This document shows positions 9,778 to 18,198 of a stretch of DNA of 64,000 nucleotides, in pieces. Position 1 is the stretch's first letter. Each line of letters begins with the position of its first letter. This DNA is from Acidihalobacter yilgarnensis (lineage in GTDB: Bacteria; Pseudomonadota; Gammaproteobacteria; DSM-5130; Acidihalobacteraceae). A program made the translations under genes and the position numbers. The stretch is taken from positions 706,001-770,000 of the forward strand of contig NZ_CP017415.1 of assembly GCF_001753245.1 (NCBI RefSeq), read 5' to 3'. The notes under the pieces were generated by a model. The model saw nothing but the letters and a program-made list of their open reading frames with translations, searched no databases and was not told the origin of the DNA.

Positions 9778-9981
9778 TCAGAGCCTCTCGGCGGTGTAGC
9801 CTTCTTCGGCGATGGCCGCGATCAAGGCCTCAAGCGGGGCGTCGCCGTGAACCACGGCTTGCCCCGGCTCCAGGGTGACTTCGACCCGGGTCACGCCAGG
9901 TACACCTTCGAGTGCCTGGGTGGCGGCGCGTACGCAATGACTGCAGGTCATGCCGGTGATTTTGAGTGTGGTGTCGTTCAT
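9778..9981 (-). CDS. copZ: copper chaperone, heavy-metal-associated domain
   Basis: A 67-residue single HMA domain with the GMTCSHC copper-binding motif near residues 10-16 and the typical ending AIAEEGYTAERL. Such CopZ proteins carry Cu(I) in the cytosol to CopA and its regulator. It lies 59 bases downstream of copA and four bases upstream of the glutaredoxin gene, on the same strand. Its two cysteines and small size leave little doubt about the fold; the copper specificity rests on the operon context. Confidence 0.93.
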   Translation of the reverse strand: MNDTTLKITGMTCSHCVRAATQALEGVPGVTRVEVTLEPGQAVVHGDAPLEALIAAIAEEGYTAERL

Positions 9982-10040
9982 CGATGTCTCCAGTGTGGTT
10001 TGAGTGAACAGGGGAATCGTCCCGCTGAAGGGCTAAGGTT

Positions 10041-12539
10041 TCATGGGTGGGCCGGCGTGGTCGTTGGGCGTGTGTCTGCCACCGCTGGCAGCGGTGACGG
10101 CGTGACCTGGAAGCCCTGCATGCGCTTGAGTCGAAGGCTATTGCCGAGTACGAATACGGACGACAGCCCCATGGCTACGCCGGCGAGCATGGGGTTGAGA
10201 TGGACGCCCAGCGGTGCGGCCACGCCGGCGGCGATGGGGATCAGCAGGATGTTGTAGATAAAGGCCCAAAACAAGTTGCTGCGGATGGTCGACAGCGTGC
10301 GCCGTGCGGCAAGCGTGGCCGTGACCACGCCACCGAGGTGTCCGTGGGTCAGGGTGACGTCTGCGGCTTCCATCGCGATGTCGGTGCCGGAGGCCAGCGC
10401 GATGCCGACATCGGCCTGGGCGAGGGCTGGCGCATCGTTGATGCCGTCACCGACGAAGGCGACGCGGTGCCCGGCTTTTTGCAAGCGTTCCACCACCTCG
10501 GCCTTGCCCTGCGGCAGGATCTCGGCATGCACCTCGTCGATGCCCAGTTGCTCGGCGATCGCCTGTGCGCTGCGCTGCGCGTCGCCGGTGACCATGGCGA
10601 TATGTAGCCCATACCCGCGTAGCGCAGCAATCACGGCTCCGGACTCCGCCTTGATCGGGTCTGCGATGGCGATCAGGCCGATGATCTGGTGATCCTGCGC
10701 GACGTAGACCACGCTGCGACCGGTGGTTTCCAGTGTGCGTGCCTGCGTGCTCCAGCTAGCATCAACCGGAATGTCGGAAGTGCGCATGAAGCGCTCCGCA
10801 CCGACGCGTATCGTGCGCGCCTCGATTTGTCCGACGATGCCGTGGCCGGCAACGGCATTGAAGTCTTCCACTGCGGGCAAATCGAGACTGCGGGCGCGTG
10901 CGGCCTCGACGATGGCGCGCCCTAATGGGTGTTCGGAAGCGATTTCCAGAGCGGCCGCGAGGCGCAGCACATCACCTTCCGCATCCGCGACGATCTCGGT
11001 CACGCTGGGCCGCCCGGCGGTGAGTGTGCCTGTTTTGTCGAACAGAATCGTGTCGATACCAGACAGTGCTTCCAGTGCTTCCCCCTTGCGGAACAACACG
11101 CCCATTTCGGCGGCTCGACCCGTGCCGACGACAATGGCGGCGGGCGTTGCCAGCCCCATGGCGCAGGGACAGGCGACCACGAGCACGGCAACGGCGGCCA
11201 CCAGCGCGAGACTGATATTGCCGTCGAGTAGCATCCAGGCCGTAAAGGCGATGATGGCGATCACGATCACGGCGGGACTGAATACCCGGATGACGCGGTC
11301 AGCGATACCCTGAATCGGTAGTTTGCCGGTCTGCGCGCGTTCGACCAGGCCGATGATCTGCGCGAGTACGGTATCGCGGCCGACCGAGGTGGCTTCCATC
11401 ATCAGCCGGCCATCGAGATTCACGGTGCCGCCGACCACATCGTCACCCACATCCTTGGCCACCGGCAGCGGTTCACCGGTCAGCATGGATTGGTCAACGT
11501 GCGCACGGCCCTCATCGACCCGGCCGTCGGTGGGAATGCGTTCGCCGGGGCGTACGACCAAGCGGTCGCCGACGCGCAGCAGGGCGATCGGGACATCGGA
11601 CTCGTGGCCGTCAGCGTCGAGACGGTGCACGGTCTTGACTTGCAGGCCGGCGAGCTTGCGAATGGCGGCGGAGCTGCGGCCTTTGGCCAGAGCTTCCAGA
11701 TACTTGCCGAGCAACACGGCGGCGATGACCACGGCGGCGGAATCGAAATAGACATGCCGTGCCTCGGGCGGGAATAGCCCAGGCAGCAACAAGACCAGCA
11801 GGCTATACAGCCACGCGGCGCCGGTGCCGGTCGCCACTAGCGAATTCATGTCCGGTGACCAGTGGCGGTAGGCGATCAGGCCGGGGCGGAAGAAGCGTCT
11901 GCCGGGGCCGAACAGCACCGCAGTGGCCAACGCCGCCTGCACCCAGGCCCAGAATCCGACAAACGGGCTGCTCGTTTGTAGTGCGTGCTCGAAGGCCGGT
12001 ATGAAGTCGGCGCCCATGGCCAGCAGCATCACGATGAATCCAAGCACGGCGGCGAGGATCACATCGCGCTTTAGGGCACGCAAGGCCCGGTGATGGCTGT
12101 CTTCGTCCGGTGCGGCATCGGCTTCCAGGGTGTGTGCGGCATAGCCGGCCGCATTTACCGCTGCGGCCAAGGTAGACGCGTCGGTCATCGCCGGTAGAAA
12201 GCGGAGGTGGGCGCGTTCGGTGGCGAGGTTGACGCTTGCATCGATCACGCCTGGTGCACGTCGCAGCGCACGTTCGACGCGGCCGACGCAGGAGGCGCAG
12301 GTCATGCCTTCTACCGCGAGCTCCGCTTCCTCGATCACCGGCGTGTACCCGATGTCGGTGACCGCTTGCGCGATGCGCTCGGGCGTCACTTGTTGCGGGT
12401 CGTAATCGACTTCCGCCCGTTCGGTGGCGAGATTGACGGTGGCACTGCCTACGCCCGTCACCTTACGCAGGCCGCGTTCCACCCGTGCGCTGCAGGAGGC
12501 GCAGGTCATGCCTTGTATGTCGATTTCGAGTGCGTTCAT
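10041..12539 (-). CDS. copA: copper-translocating P-type ATPase
   Basis: An 832-residue P1B-1 ATPase that exports Cu(I) from the cytosol. Two N-terminal HMA domains carry GMTCASC near residues 10-16 and 82-88. Eight membrane helices include the CPC metal-binding motif ([13 protein letters not shown], near residue 457). The phosphorylation motif DKTGT is near residue 501, SEHPLG in the nucleotide-binding domain holds the class-specific HP, and the hinge motif is [19 protein letters not shown]. The late membrane segment with YNILLIP and the [20 protein letters not shown] ending fit CopA. ATG at 12539 has AGAGGA nine bases upstream. It is 28 bases downstream of cueR and probably shares the MerR-type promoter at 13011-13042. 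Confidence 0.97.
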   Translation of the reverse strand: MNALEIDIQGMTCASCSARVERGLRKVTGVGSATVNLATERAEVDYDPQQVTPERIAQAVTDIGYTPVIEEAELAVEGMTCASCVGRVERALRRAPGVIDASVNLATERAHLRFLPAMTDASTLAAAVNAAGYAAHTLEADAAPDEDSHHRALRALKRDVILAAVLGFIVMLLAMGADFIPAFEHALQTSSPFVGFWAWVQAALATAVLFGPGRRFFRPGLIAYRHWSPDMNSLVATGTGAAWLYSLLVLLLPGLFPPEARHVYFDSAAVVIAAVLLGKYLEALAKGRSSAAIRKLAGLQVKTVHRLDADGHESDVPIALLRVGDRLVVRPGERIPTDGRVDEGRAHVDQSMLTGEPLPVAKDVGDDVVGGTVNLDGRLMMEATSVGRDTVLAQIIGLVERAQTGKLPIQGIADRVIRVFSPAVIVIAIIAFTAWMLLDGNISLALVAAVAVLVVACPCAMGLATPAAIVVGTGRAAEMGVLFRKGEALEALSGIDTILFDKTGTLTAGRPSVTEIVADAEGDVLRLAAALEIASEHPLGRAIVEAARARSLDLPAVEDFNAVAGHGIVGQIEARTIRVGAERFMRTSDIPVDASWSTQARTLETTGRSVVYVAQDHQIIGLIAIADPIKAESGAVIAALRGYGLHIAMVTGDAQRSAQAIAEQLGIDEVHAEILPQGKAEVVERLQKAGHRVAFVGDGINDAPALAQADVGIALASGTDIAMEAADVTLTHGHLGGVVTATLAARRTLSTIRSNLFWAFIYNILLIPIAAGVAAPLGVHLNPMLAGVAMGLSSVFVLGNSLRLKRMQGFQVTPSPLPAVADTRPTTTPAHP

Positions 12540-12567
12540 ATCGGATATCCTCTGCGGCGCCCGAGGC

Positions 12568-12978
12568 TCAGTCCTCTTGCTTGATCAAGGCGCCCAAGAT
12601 CGGACAGTCCGCGGTGGTGCCGTGCCCCGGACATTGTTGAGTCAATGCCTCCAGCCCTTGTTTCATGCGTTGGAGATCATCGATTTTGCCCTGAATTTCA
12701 TCGATTTTGCCTTGTGCAAGGGTATTCACTTCGACCATGTCCGCTTCGGGATAGGCATGTAGCGACAGTAGTTGGGCGATTTCTCCCAGCGAAAACCCCA
12801 GTGTTTGGGCGCGGCGGATGAAGCGTAACCGCTGTTCCGCCTCCACGCCGTATAGGCGGTAGTTGGCGGCAGTGCGGCGGCTGGGCTCGATCAGTCCGAG
12901 CCGTTCGTAGTAGCGCAGCGTTTCAGCCGTAAGGCCGGCGCGTCCTGCGAGGGTGCCGATGGTGATGTCTTCGCGCAT
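12568..12978 (-). CDS. cueR: MerR-family Cu(I)-responsive regulator
   Basis: A 136-residue MerR-family activator. The N-terminal winged helix has [37 protein letters not shown], followed by the long dimerisation helix. Only two cysteines exist, both in the C-terminal metal loop [12 protein letters not shown]. That is CueR/HmrR-like, although the loop is one residue longer than in E. coli CueR. There is no cysteine in the dimerisation helix where MerR and ZntR have one, which fits a monovalent-metal sensor. It is the first gene of the copper operon and probably regulates itself, as its own promoter carries the operator. ATG at 12978 follows GAGAGG. Confidence 0.93.
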   Translation of the reverse strand: MREDITIGTLAGRAGLTAETLRYYERLGLIEPSRRTAANYRLYGVEAEQRLRFIRRAQTLGFSLGEIAQLLSLHAYPEADMVEVNTLAQGKIDEIQGKIDDLQRMKQGLEALTQQCPGHGTTADCPILGALIKQED

Positions 12979-13010
12979 GTCGCGCCTCTCTCACTGGACT
13001 GATGGCGACA

Positions 13011-13042
13011 ACTCTACACCTTAAAGTAGACTGCAAGGTCAA
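13011..13042 (-). promoter_or_regulatory. MerR-type promoter/operator of the cueR-copA operon
   Basis: On the minus strand, TTGACC (13037-13042) and TAGAGT (13011-13016) are separated by 20 bases, longer than the normal 17. Between them lies the dyad ACCTT-N12-AAGGT (13018-13039). Overlong spacers with such a dyad are the hallmark of promoters untwisted by CueR/ZntR/MerR proteins. The site lies about 35 bases ahead of cueR. Confidence 0.85.
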
Positions 13043-13081
13043 GTCAGTGCGTATCGCGACAGGCATGATTACCGGGCCGGG

Positions 13082-13444
13082 TTAGGCCTGGGACTTGTGT
13101 GCGGCAATCTCCGCAGCGAGATGGTCGAGCAGGGTGCGGTTGCCGCGTCGCGCGCCGCGGCGTGCATCCTCCATGCCCCAGATCCAGAATGGTATCCAGA
13201 GCAGTACCGGGTAGCCGTAACGCACGGCAGCGGTGGCTCCAGCCACGTAGAGCGCGGCGAGTACCAGGCCGCGCAGATATGCACCGTTGTAGAGCTGGCC
13301 TGCGCCAGTGAGGAGAAAGCTCAGAGCCATGGCGAGGGCCGGGCTTCGCTGATGTGCGAGGAACCGCTGATGCGCTTCGCGGTACAGCGCGTCCCGCGCT
13401 TCGTCCTTCGGTTGGGAGGGCTGTTGATTCATGATGACGGTCAT
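13082..13444 (-). CDS. small membrane protein with TM2-like helical hairpin
   Basis: A 120-residue protein. After a polar N-terminal part (PKDEARDALYREAHQRFL) two or three hydrophobic segments run from about residue 38 to 95: ALAMALSFLLTGAGQLYNG, GLVLAALYVAGATAAV and VLLWIPFWIWGMEDARRG. The G-x-G-Q-L-Y-N-G turn and the closing W-G-x-x-D-A resemble TM2-domain proteins. I chose the ATG at 13444 because it overlaps the stop of the upstream membrane gene (ATGA); a longer frame upstream is not protein-like. An internal ATG at 13432 is also possible. Function is unknown; it is probably cotranscribed with the PQ-loop-like gene. Confidence 0.75.
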   Translation of the reverse strand: MTVIMNQQPSQPKDEARDALYREAHQRFLAHQRSPALAMALSFLLTGAGQLYNGAYLRGLVLAALYVAGATAAVRYGYPVLLWIPFWIWGMEDARRGARRGNRTLLDHLAAEIAAHKSQA

Positions 13445-14142
13445 TGTAGTACTCCGGCGCGGTTGACGAGACGACGATTGCGTGCCGTTTCGCTGACGCG
13501 TATCCAGCGGAACAGATATAGCACCACGGCCTTGACGGTACCGCCGGATAGGGCCAGTACCAAGAGAGGCCAGCCGGTGCCGAGCCCCATGGTGAACGCG
13601 AACAACAAGGTCGACAGATGCATGGCGAGTACCCACTGGTTCATGCGCAGATTGACCGCGCCGGTGTCGCCCGCGAGCAGGATTACGCGGATTTGATGCA
13701 TCCCGCCCTGCGCCAGGATGATGGAGTTGGCCAGTATCAGCGCGGTGGAGAAGTGGCGTCCCTCATCACTCAGGTGTCCACCCCAGGCCAGACCGGCGAT
13801 GCCGGTGGCCAGGGCTGCCAGGGCAACGCTGAGCACGGCGGTGGCCGGACGACTGCGCCGGTCACGCCAAATCTCGTGGAGAATGGCCAGTACAAGCAGC
13901 GCGGCGATGAGGCGCGACCAGACGAGATAGGGGTTGAAGGGCTGGATCGAGTAGCCGTAGACGAATACCGCGTAATAGGAAAGGAAGCTCGATGCGAACT
14001 GATTGAGGGACAGCTGCGCGGTGGGCCTGCCCGCGGCGGGTGTGGCTTTGCGTCGCCAGATGGTGCGGATTTGCGCGCCGATGCCGAATAGGCTGAACAG
14101 GACGATCGTGGCGTTCAGCAGGCCGGCGAGATTGTAGAACAT
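13441..14142 (-). CDS. seven-helix membrane protein, PQ-loop / SWEET-like
   Basis: A 233-residue integral membrane protein with about seven hydrophobic segments. It looks internally duplicated. GIGAQIRTIWRRK followed by LSLNQFASSFLSYYAVF in the first half matches GGMHQIRVILLAGDTGAVNLRMNQWVL in the second. This 3-1-3 arrangement with a Q-I-R-x-I turn recalls PQ-loop and SWEET transporters, though bacterial members are usually three-helix SemiSWEETs. No substrate can be named. The start ATG at 14142 begins the hydrophobic protein; longer upstream frames cross non-coding sequence. It is divergent from the thioredoxin gene at 14255 and overlaps the next gene by four bases. Confidence 0.7.
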   Translation of the reverse strand: MFYNLAGLLNATIVLFSLFGIGAQIRTIWRRKATPAAGRPTAQLSLNQFASSFLSYYAVFVYGYSIQPFNPYLVWSRLIAALLVLAILHEIWRDRRSRPATAVLSVALAALATGIAGLAWGGHLSDEGRHFSTALILANSIILAQGGMHQIRVILLAGDTGAVNLRMNQWVLAMHLSTLLFAFTMGLGTGWPLLVLALSGGTVKAVVLYLFRWIRVSETARNRRLVNRAGVLQ

Positions 14143-14254
14143 GTGTACGCGTCCAATAGGCGGGGTTTGAGCAAAGCGCGATTCTCGGTCCGTGGTCGAT
14201 GCGAGGCAAGTCGACGGTGCGCGTCCGGGTGCGTAGAGCTTATATACTAGGTGC

Positions 14255-14596
14255 ATGCGTTTCACGCCTCTGACCCAATTCGATTTCCACCATCGCCTAG
14301 CCGAGGTGCCGGGTACGGCGCTGGTATTGTTCACCGCGCCCGGTTGTGGCGCCTGCCGGCGGATGCACACGGTATTGGCGGCATTGGCGCCGCATCATCC
14401 GGACTGGCGGGTGTTCGAGGTCGACGCTGGCCAGGATCTGGCGCTGACTCGTGAATTCGAAGTGTTCCACCTGCCCGGCCTGTTCCTGTATCGGAATGGG
14501 CATTACCACGCGGCGCTGGAGACAGAGGCCGTACCGGCACGCGTGGAAGCTGCGGTGCGGTTGTCGTCCGCCAGGCCTTCGGAGGAGATGCCGTGA
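14255..14596 (+). CDS. thioredoxin family protein
   Basis: A 113-residue thioredoxin fold: FHHRLAEVPGTALVLFTAPGCGACRRMHTVL with a CGAC active site near residues 31-34, then FEVDAGQDLALTREFEVFHLPGLFLYRNG with the cis-proline in HLPGLFL. No signal peptide is seen, so it should be cytosolic. The CGAC motif differs from the CGPC of canonical thioredoxin. Its stop overlaps the GTG of ampD, so the two are translationally coupled, an association I cannot explain functionally. Confidence 0.9.
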   Translation: MRFTPLTQFDFHHRLAEVPGTALVLFTAPGCGACRRMHTVLAALAPHHPDWRVFEVDAGQDLALTREFEVFHLPGLFLYRNGHYHAALETEAVPARVEAAVRLSSARPSEEMP

Positions 14597-15162
14597 AGGT
14601 GGATACGATGACAGGTCTGACCGAGGGTGCGACCTGGCGCACCTCGCCAAATGCCGACGAGCGGCCTGCGGGGGCGGTGCCGGAGCTGGTGGTGATACAC
14701 AATATCAGCCTGCCACCCGGAGAATTCGGTGGGCCGTGGATCGATGCCCTGTTCACCAACCGCCTGCCGGCCCGACATCATCCCTATTTTGCAGCCATTG
14801 CCGATCTGCAGGTCTCGGCGCATGCCATGATCAGACGCGATGGTGAGCTGATACAGTATGTCCCTTGGCACCGGCGTGCCTGGCACGCCGGTCTGTCCTG
14901 TTGGAACGGCCGCGAGCGCTGTAACGATTTTTCCGTCGGCATCGAGCTGGAAGGTACGGACGACCAACCCTACGAACCGGCGCAGTACAGGCGATTGATC
15001 GAGCTGCTGGTCGCGTTGTTCGAGGCTTATCCCACACTCGTGCCGGAACGCGTGGTTGGACATGCGGACATTTCTCCAGGGCGCAAAACGGACCCTGGCG
15101 AGAGTTTCGATTGGCGGCGCCTGCGCGCCGAGCTGGGCAAGCAGCTTGCAAGCGCCGAGTAA
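14593..15162 (+). CDS. ampD: 1,6-anhydro-N-acetylmuramyl-L-alanine amidase
   Basis: A 189-residue zinc amidase that removes the peptide from anhydromuropeptides in the cytosol during peptidoglycan recycling. Motifs are LVVIHNISLPPGEFGG (first zinc histidine), VSAHAMIRRDGELIQYVPWHRRAWHAG, NDFSVGIELEGTDDQPYEPAQY and VVGHADISPGRKTDPGESFDW (second histidine and the aspartate ligand). Length matches E. coli AmpD (183). GTG at 14593 overlaps the thioredoxin stop; an ATG at 14608 is an alternative start. ampE follows, as in enterobacteria and pseudomonads, and the window also holds anmK at 60.4 kb, another step of the same pathway. Confidence 0.96.
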   Translation: MKVDTMTGLTEGATWRTSPNADERPAGAVPELVVIHNISLPPGEFGGPWIDALFTNRLPARHHPYFAAIADLQVSAHAMIRRDGELIQYVPWHRRAWHAGLSCWNGRERCNDFSVGIELEGTDDQPYEPAQYRRLIELLVALFEAYPTLVPERVVGHADISPGRKTDPGESFDWRRLRAELGKQLASAE

Positions 15163-15213
15163 TCCCGTAAAACTGCCGGTGCCCACGGCGCATCACTTCG
15201 AAAAGGGGAACCC

Positions 15214-16151
15214 ATGACGCTGATTACCTTGCTCCTTGCGTTGGCATTGGAGCGTTTCCTCGGCTACATGAGCGATTTCCGCGATCCGCGGCGTCTTAAC
15301 GCCTATGCCGAACGCTTATCCACACTGCTCGATTCCATCGCGCTCAAGCATCCTGGCCTCAAGCTGCTGTTGATCGTATTGCCGCCGATATTGCTGGTGG
15401 GTTGGTTGCAGTCCTGGCTGTCGGGTGTCCTGCTGGGTTTGCCGGGACTTATCTTCGGCGTCGCGGTATTGCTTTACTGCCTTGGTCCGGAAGATCTGGA
15501 GGAGGAGATCAACAACTACGTCGAGGCCGTGGCGGTGGGAGACGAGGCGCGTCAGCGCCGAGTGGCCGCACGTCTGCTCGGTGAGGTGCCACCGGATGAG
15601 CCCGTCGCGCGGGCGCGGCGGGTGGCGCTCGCGGGATTTTCCGAATCCAACGATCGCCTGTTCACCGTGATCTTCTGGTTCGTGCTCCTCGGGCCGGCTG
15701 CTGCGGTGTTGTACCGCCTGATACACGGCCTCGCACGGTTGGATCCGCTTGCAACCGAGGAGACCGACGCTCAGGCCTCGGAGGAGGAGGGCGGTTCGGA
15801 ACCGATGCGCGAACAATTGGCTCGCGTGGCCTCCGGCCTGGCCGCGCTGATGGAGTGGGCCCCAGCCCGACTCGCCGCACTGGGCTATGCCGTGACCGGT
15901 AGCTTCGATCACGCCCTGGTCGGTTTGCGCGAGCGTTTCTGGGGGGGCTTGCCAACCTGCGCGAGGGCAATCGTGTCCTGCTCAGCGAGAGCGGTGCGGG
16001 TGCTGTGCGCCTTGATGAACTGCTCGACGAGGAGGCGGACGCGGCGACGCTGAGTGGGGTCTTCGCCACCGTGACCAATCATATTCAGCGGAATCTGATT
16101 GTCTGGATGGCCGCGCTGGCGTTGCTGACACTGGGTGGATGGGCGAGCTGA
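15214..16151 (+). pseudogene. ampE: ampE, frameshifted in a seven-G run
   Basis: Residues 1-245 read as AmpE: TLITLLLALALERFLGYMSD, LLLIVLPPILLVG, YCLGPEDLEEEINNYVEAV and ESNDRLFTVIFWFVLLGPAAAVLYRL. After ERFWGG at the seven-G run (15941-15947) the given frame turns into cysteine/arginine-rich nonsense and stops at 16053. With one extra G the frame continues as LANLREGNRVLLSES and then NLIVWMAALALLTLGGWAS, a normal AmpE C-terminal membrane helix, ending at 16149-16151. AmpE is an inner-membrane protein linked to AmpD and beta-lactamase regulation. The break may be a sequencing undercall, a true mutation or slippage. If the frame is repaired it overlaps the next gene by 13 bases. Confidence 0.85.
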
Positions 16152-16879
16152 ACGCTGGCGATGTCACTGCAGTGGGCGATACTGCCGCCGCCGTGACGCG
16201 GCCGCTCGAAGTGACACTCCTGCGACACGGCGAGCCGATGGGCGGGCGCCGTTATCGGGGTGATGGGGTAGACGATCCGCTAAGCGAATTGGGCTGGCGT
16301 CAAATGTGGTCGGCGTTGGAGTTTAAGGGGCCGTGGGCCAGCGTGGTGACTTCGCCGATGCGGCGCGCGCGCGAGTTTGCTGAGGCCTATGCCGGGCGTA
16401 ATAATCTTCCGTTGCGCGTGGAGGCCGGTCTGCGTGAAATCGGCATGGGCGAATGGGAGGGCCGCAGTCCTAGTGAGGTGGCGGCAAGCGATCCGGCAGG
16501 TTATGCCGCCTATTATGCCGATCCCGCCCGCGGACTGCCTGTGGGTGCCGAGCCGCTCGATGCATTTTATGCCCGCGTCGGTAGCGCGCTCGATGCACTC
16601 GACGGGCCGACGCCGATCCTGGTGGTCGCACACGCTGGCGTGGTGCGAGTGGCCCTTGCCCACGCACTAGAGGGTTCGCTAGCCGCGATGATGCGAGTCA
16701 AGGTGCCTTACGCCGGGCTGAGTCGTTTAACGCGGGATGCCAGAGGTTGGACTTGCACTCGCACGCCGGAGCCTGATGGACGATCCGAATCATGGACGCG
16801 CGGGAGGGTGAGCGCATGGATATCAAGAGGAGTGACGAGAGCGGCGACCTGCGTTTGTCCGAAGTCATCGGCGCCTTGA
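16139..16879 (+). CDS. histidine phosphatase family protein, doubtful C terminus
   Basis: A histidine phosphatase (phosphoglycerate mutase-like) with the LLRHGEP catalytic motif, then DDPLSELGWRQM, TSPMRRAREFAEAYA and the second-histidine motif VVAHAGVVRVALAHAL. It resembles CobC/alpha-ribazole phosphatases but no cobalamin genes are adjacent. As written it has 246 residues, and its last 60 look unnatural and overlap the HD-GYP gene by 64 bases. Adding one G at 16749-16750 gives GWDLHSHAGA and a stop at 16774-16776, 39 bases before the next gene. I suspect a frameshift. The start is unsure: GTG at 16172 or 16193 would remove a long non-conserved leader. Confidence 0.8.
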   Translation: MGELNAGDVTAVGDTAAAVTRPLEVTLLRHGEPMGGRRYRGDGVDDPLSELGWRQMWSALEFKGPWASVVTSPMRRAREFAEAYAGRNNLPLRVEAGLREIGMGEWEGRSPSEVAASDPAGYAAYYADPARGLPVGAEPLDAFYARVGSALDALDGPTPILVVAHAGVVRVALAHALEGSLAAMMRVKVPYAGLSRLTRDARGWTCTRTPEPDGRSESWTRGRVSAWISRGVTRAATCVCPKSSAP

Positions 16880-18180
16880 GCCATGCCTTGGATATGACCG
16901 AGGGGCAGCCTCCTGGCCATTGCCTGCGCTGCTGTTGGATAGGCATGCACATCGGTGCCGAGATGGCGCTCTCCGGTACCGAGCGCGCAGATCTGTATTA
17001 CACCCTGTTGCTCAAAGATGCTGGATGCAGCAGTAATGCCGCCCGCCTGTGGGAGCTATACGGAGGCGATGATCGTCTGATCAAGGAGGATTTCAAGCGG
17101 ATCGATTCGCAGAGCATATTGCAACTCGGGCGCTTCGTGCTGAACCACGCGGCACCTAGCGCTGCGCTGCGCGAGCGTTTCCATCGCGTGTTGAATTTGG
17201 TACGGCATGGCAACGATCTGGCGACCGAGTTGGTGGCTACGCGCTGCGAACGCGGTGCCGATATCGCCTTGCAACTCGGTTTCTCGGCGGCCGTAGCCGA
17301 TGGTATTCGGTCGCTTGACGAACATTGGAATGGTCAGGGACGTCCACGCGGTTTGATCGGTGAAGCCATTCCCCTGCAAGCGCGGATTGCGCTGATCGCT
17401 CAGGTTATCGATGTTTTCCATTTAAGCGGCGGACCAGATGCGGCGCTGGCAGAAGTGCGTGGTCGGGCCGGACAGTGGTTCGACCCGGCGCTGACGGCTG
17501 CGCTGGAGCGGGTTTCGCGACAGCCAGGATTCTGGATGGGGTTGGCGGATGCGGGGATACCCCAGCGCGTGGCCGATCTCGAACCGGCTGAATCGGTGAT
17601 GTTGGTTGACGAGGATCGCCTGGATGGGATCGCCGCGGCCTTCGGGCAGGTGGTGGATGCCAAGAGTCCTTACACCTACGGGCACAGTGCACGCGTGGCG
17701 CGCTTTGCCGAGGCGATTGCCAGCCGTTTCGAGCTACCACCGGCGCGACGTCGCTGGCTGCGCCGCGGAGCTCTGCTCCATGACATCGGCAAGCTCGGAG
17801 TGAGTAATGGTGTTTTGGATAAACCGGGAGCGCTGGATGCCAATGAGTGGGAACAGATGCGTGCGCATGCGCGTTATACCGAGGAGATTCTCGCGCGCAT
17901 CGGGCTATTCGGCGAGCTGGCGAAGGTGGCCGGGGCGCACCACGAACGGTTGGACGGCAAGGGTTATCCTCATGGGTTGATGGCCGAGGAGATCAGCCTG
18001 GAGACGCGTATCATTACCACCGCCGACATCTTCGACGCAATCACGGCCGAGCGTCCTTACCGGGGGGCGATTCCGGTTCCTGAGGCACTGCGTATCATGC
18101 GTAGCCAGATCGGCAATGCCCTCGACGGATGTTGCCTCGATGCATTGGAATCGGTCTTGCCGGCGCTCGATCTGGCTTGA
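16816..18180 (+). CDS. tandem HD / HD-GYP domain phosphohydrolase
   Basis: A 454-residue cytosolic protein. The C-terminal half (about residues 270-450) is a complete HD-GYP domain: YTYGHSARVARFA, LLHDIGKLGVSNGVLDKPGALDANEW, GAHHERLDGKGYPHGL and RIITTADIFDAITAERPYR. These carry the HD pair, the distal histidines and the GYP motif of c-di-GMP phosphodiesterases. The N-terminal half resembles a degenerate HD domain (GHCLRCCWIGMHIGAE, YYTLLLKDAGCSSNAA, EHWNGQGRPRGLIGEAIPLQARI), with K-D in place of H-D. I chose the ATG at 16816 because GGGAGG lies eight bases upstream; an ATG at 16792 is also in frame. A role in lowering c-di-GMP is inferred. Confidence 0.9.
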   Translation: MDIKRSDESGDLRLSEVIGALSHALDMTEGQPPGHCLRCCWIGMHIGAEMALSGTERADLYYTLLLKDAGCSSNAARLWELYGGDDRLIKEDFKRIDSQSILQLGRFVLNHAAPSAALRERFHRVLNLVRHGNDLATELVATRCERGADIALQLGFSAAVADGIRSLDEHWNGQGRPRGLIGEAIPLQARIALIAQVIDVFHLSGGPDAALAEVRGRAGQWFDPALTAALERVSRQPGFWMGLADAGIPQRVADLEPAESVMLVDEDRLDGIAAAFGQVVDAKSPYTYGHSARVARFAEAIASRFELPPARRRWLRRGALLHDIGKLGVSNGVLDKPGALDANEWEQMRAHARYTEEILARIGLFGELAKVAGAHHERLDGKGYPHGLMAEEISLETRIITTADIFDAITAERPYRGAIPVPEALRIMRSQIGNALDGCCLDALESVLPALDLA

Positions 18181-18198
18181 GGCCCGACGAGGCGGGTA

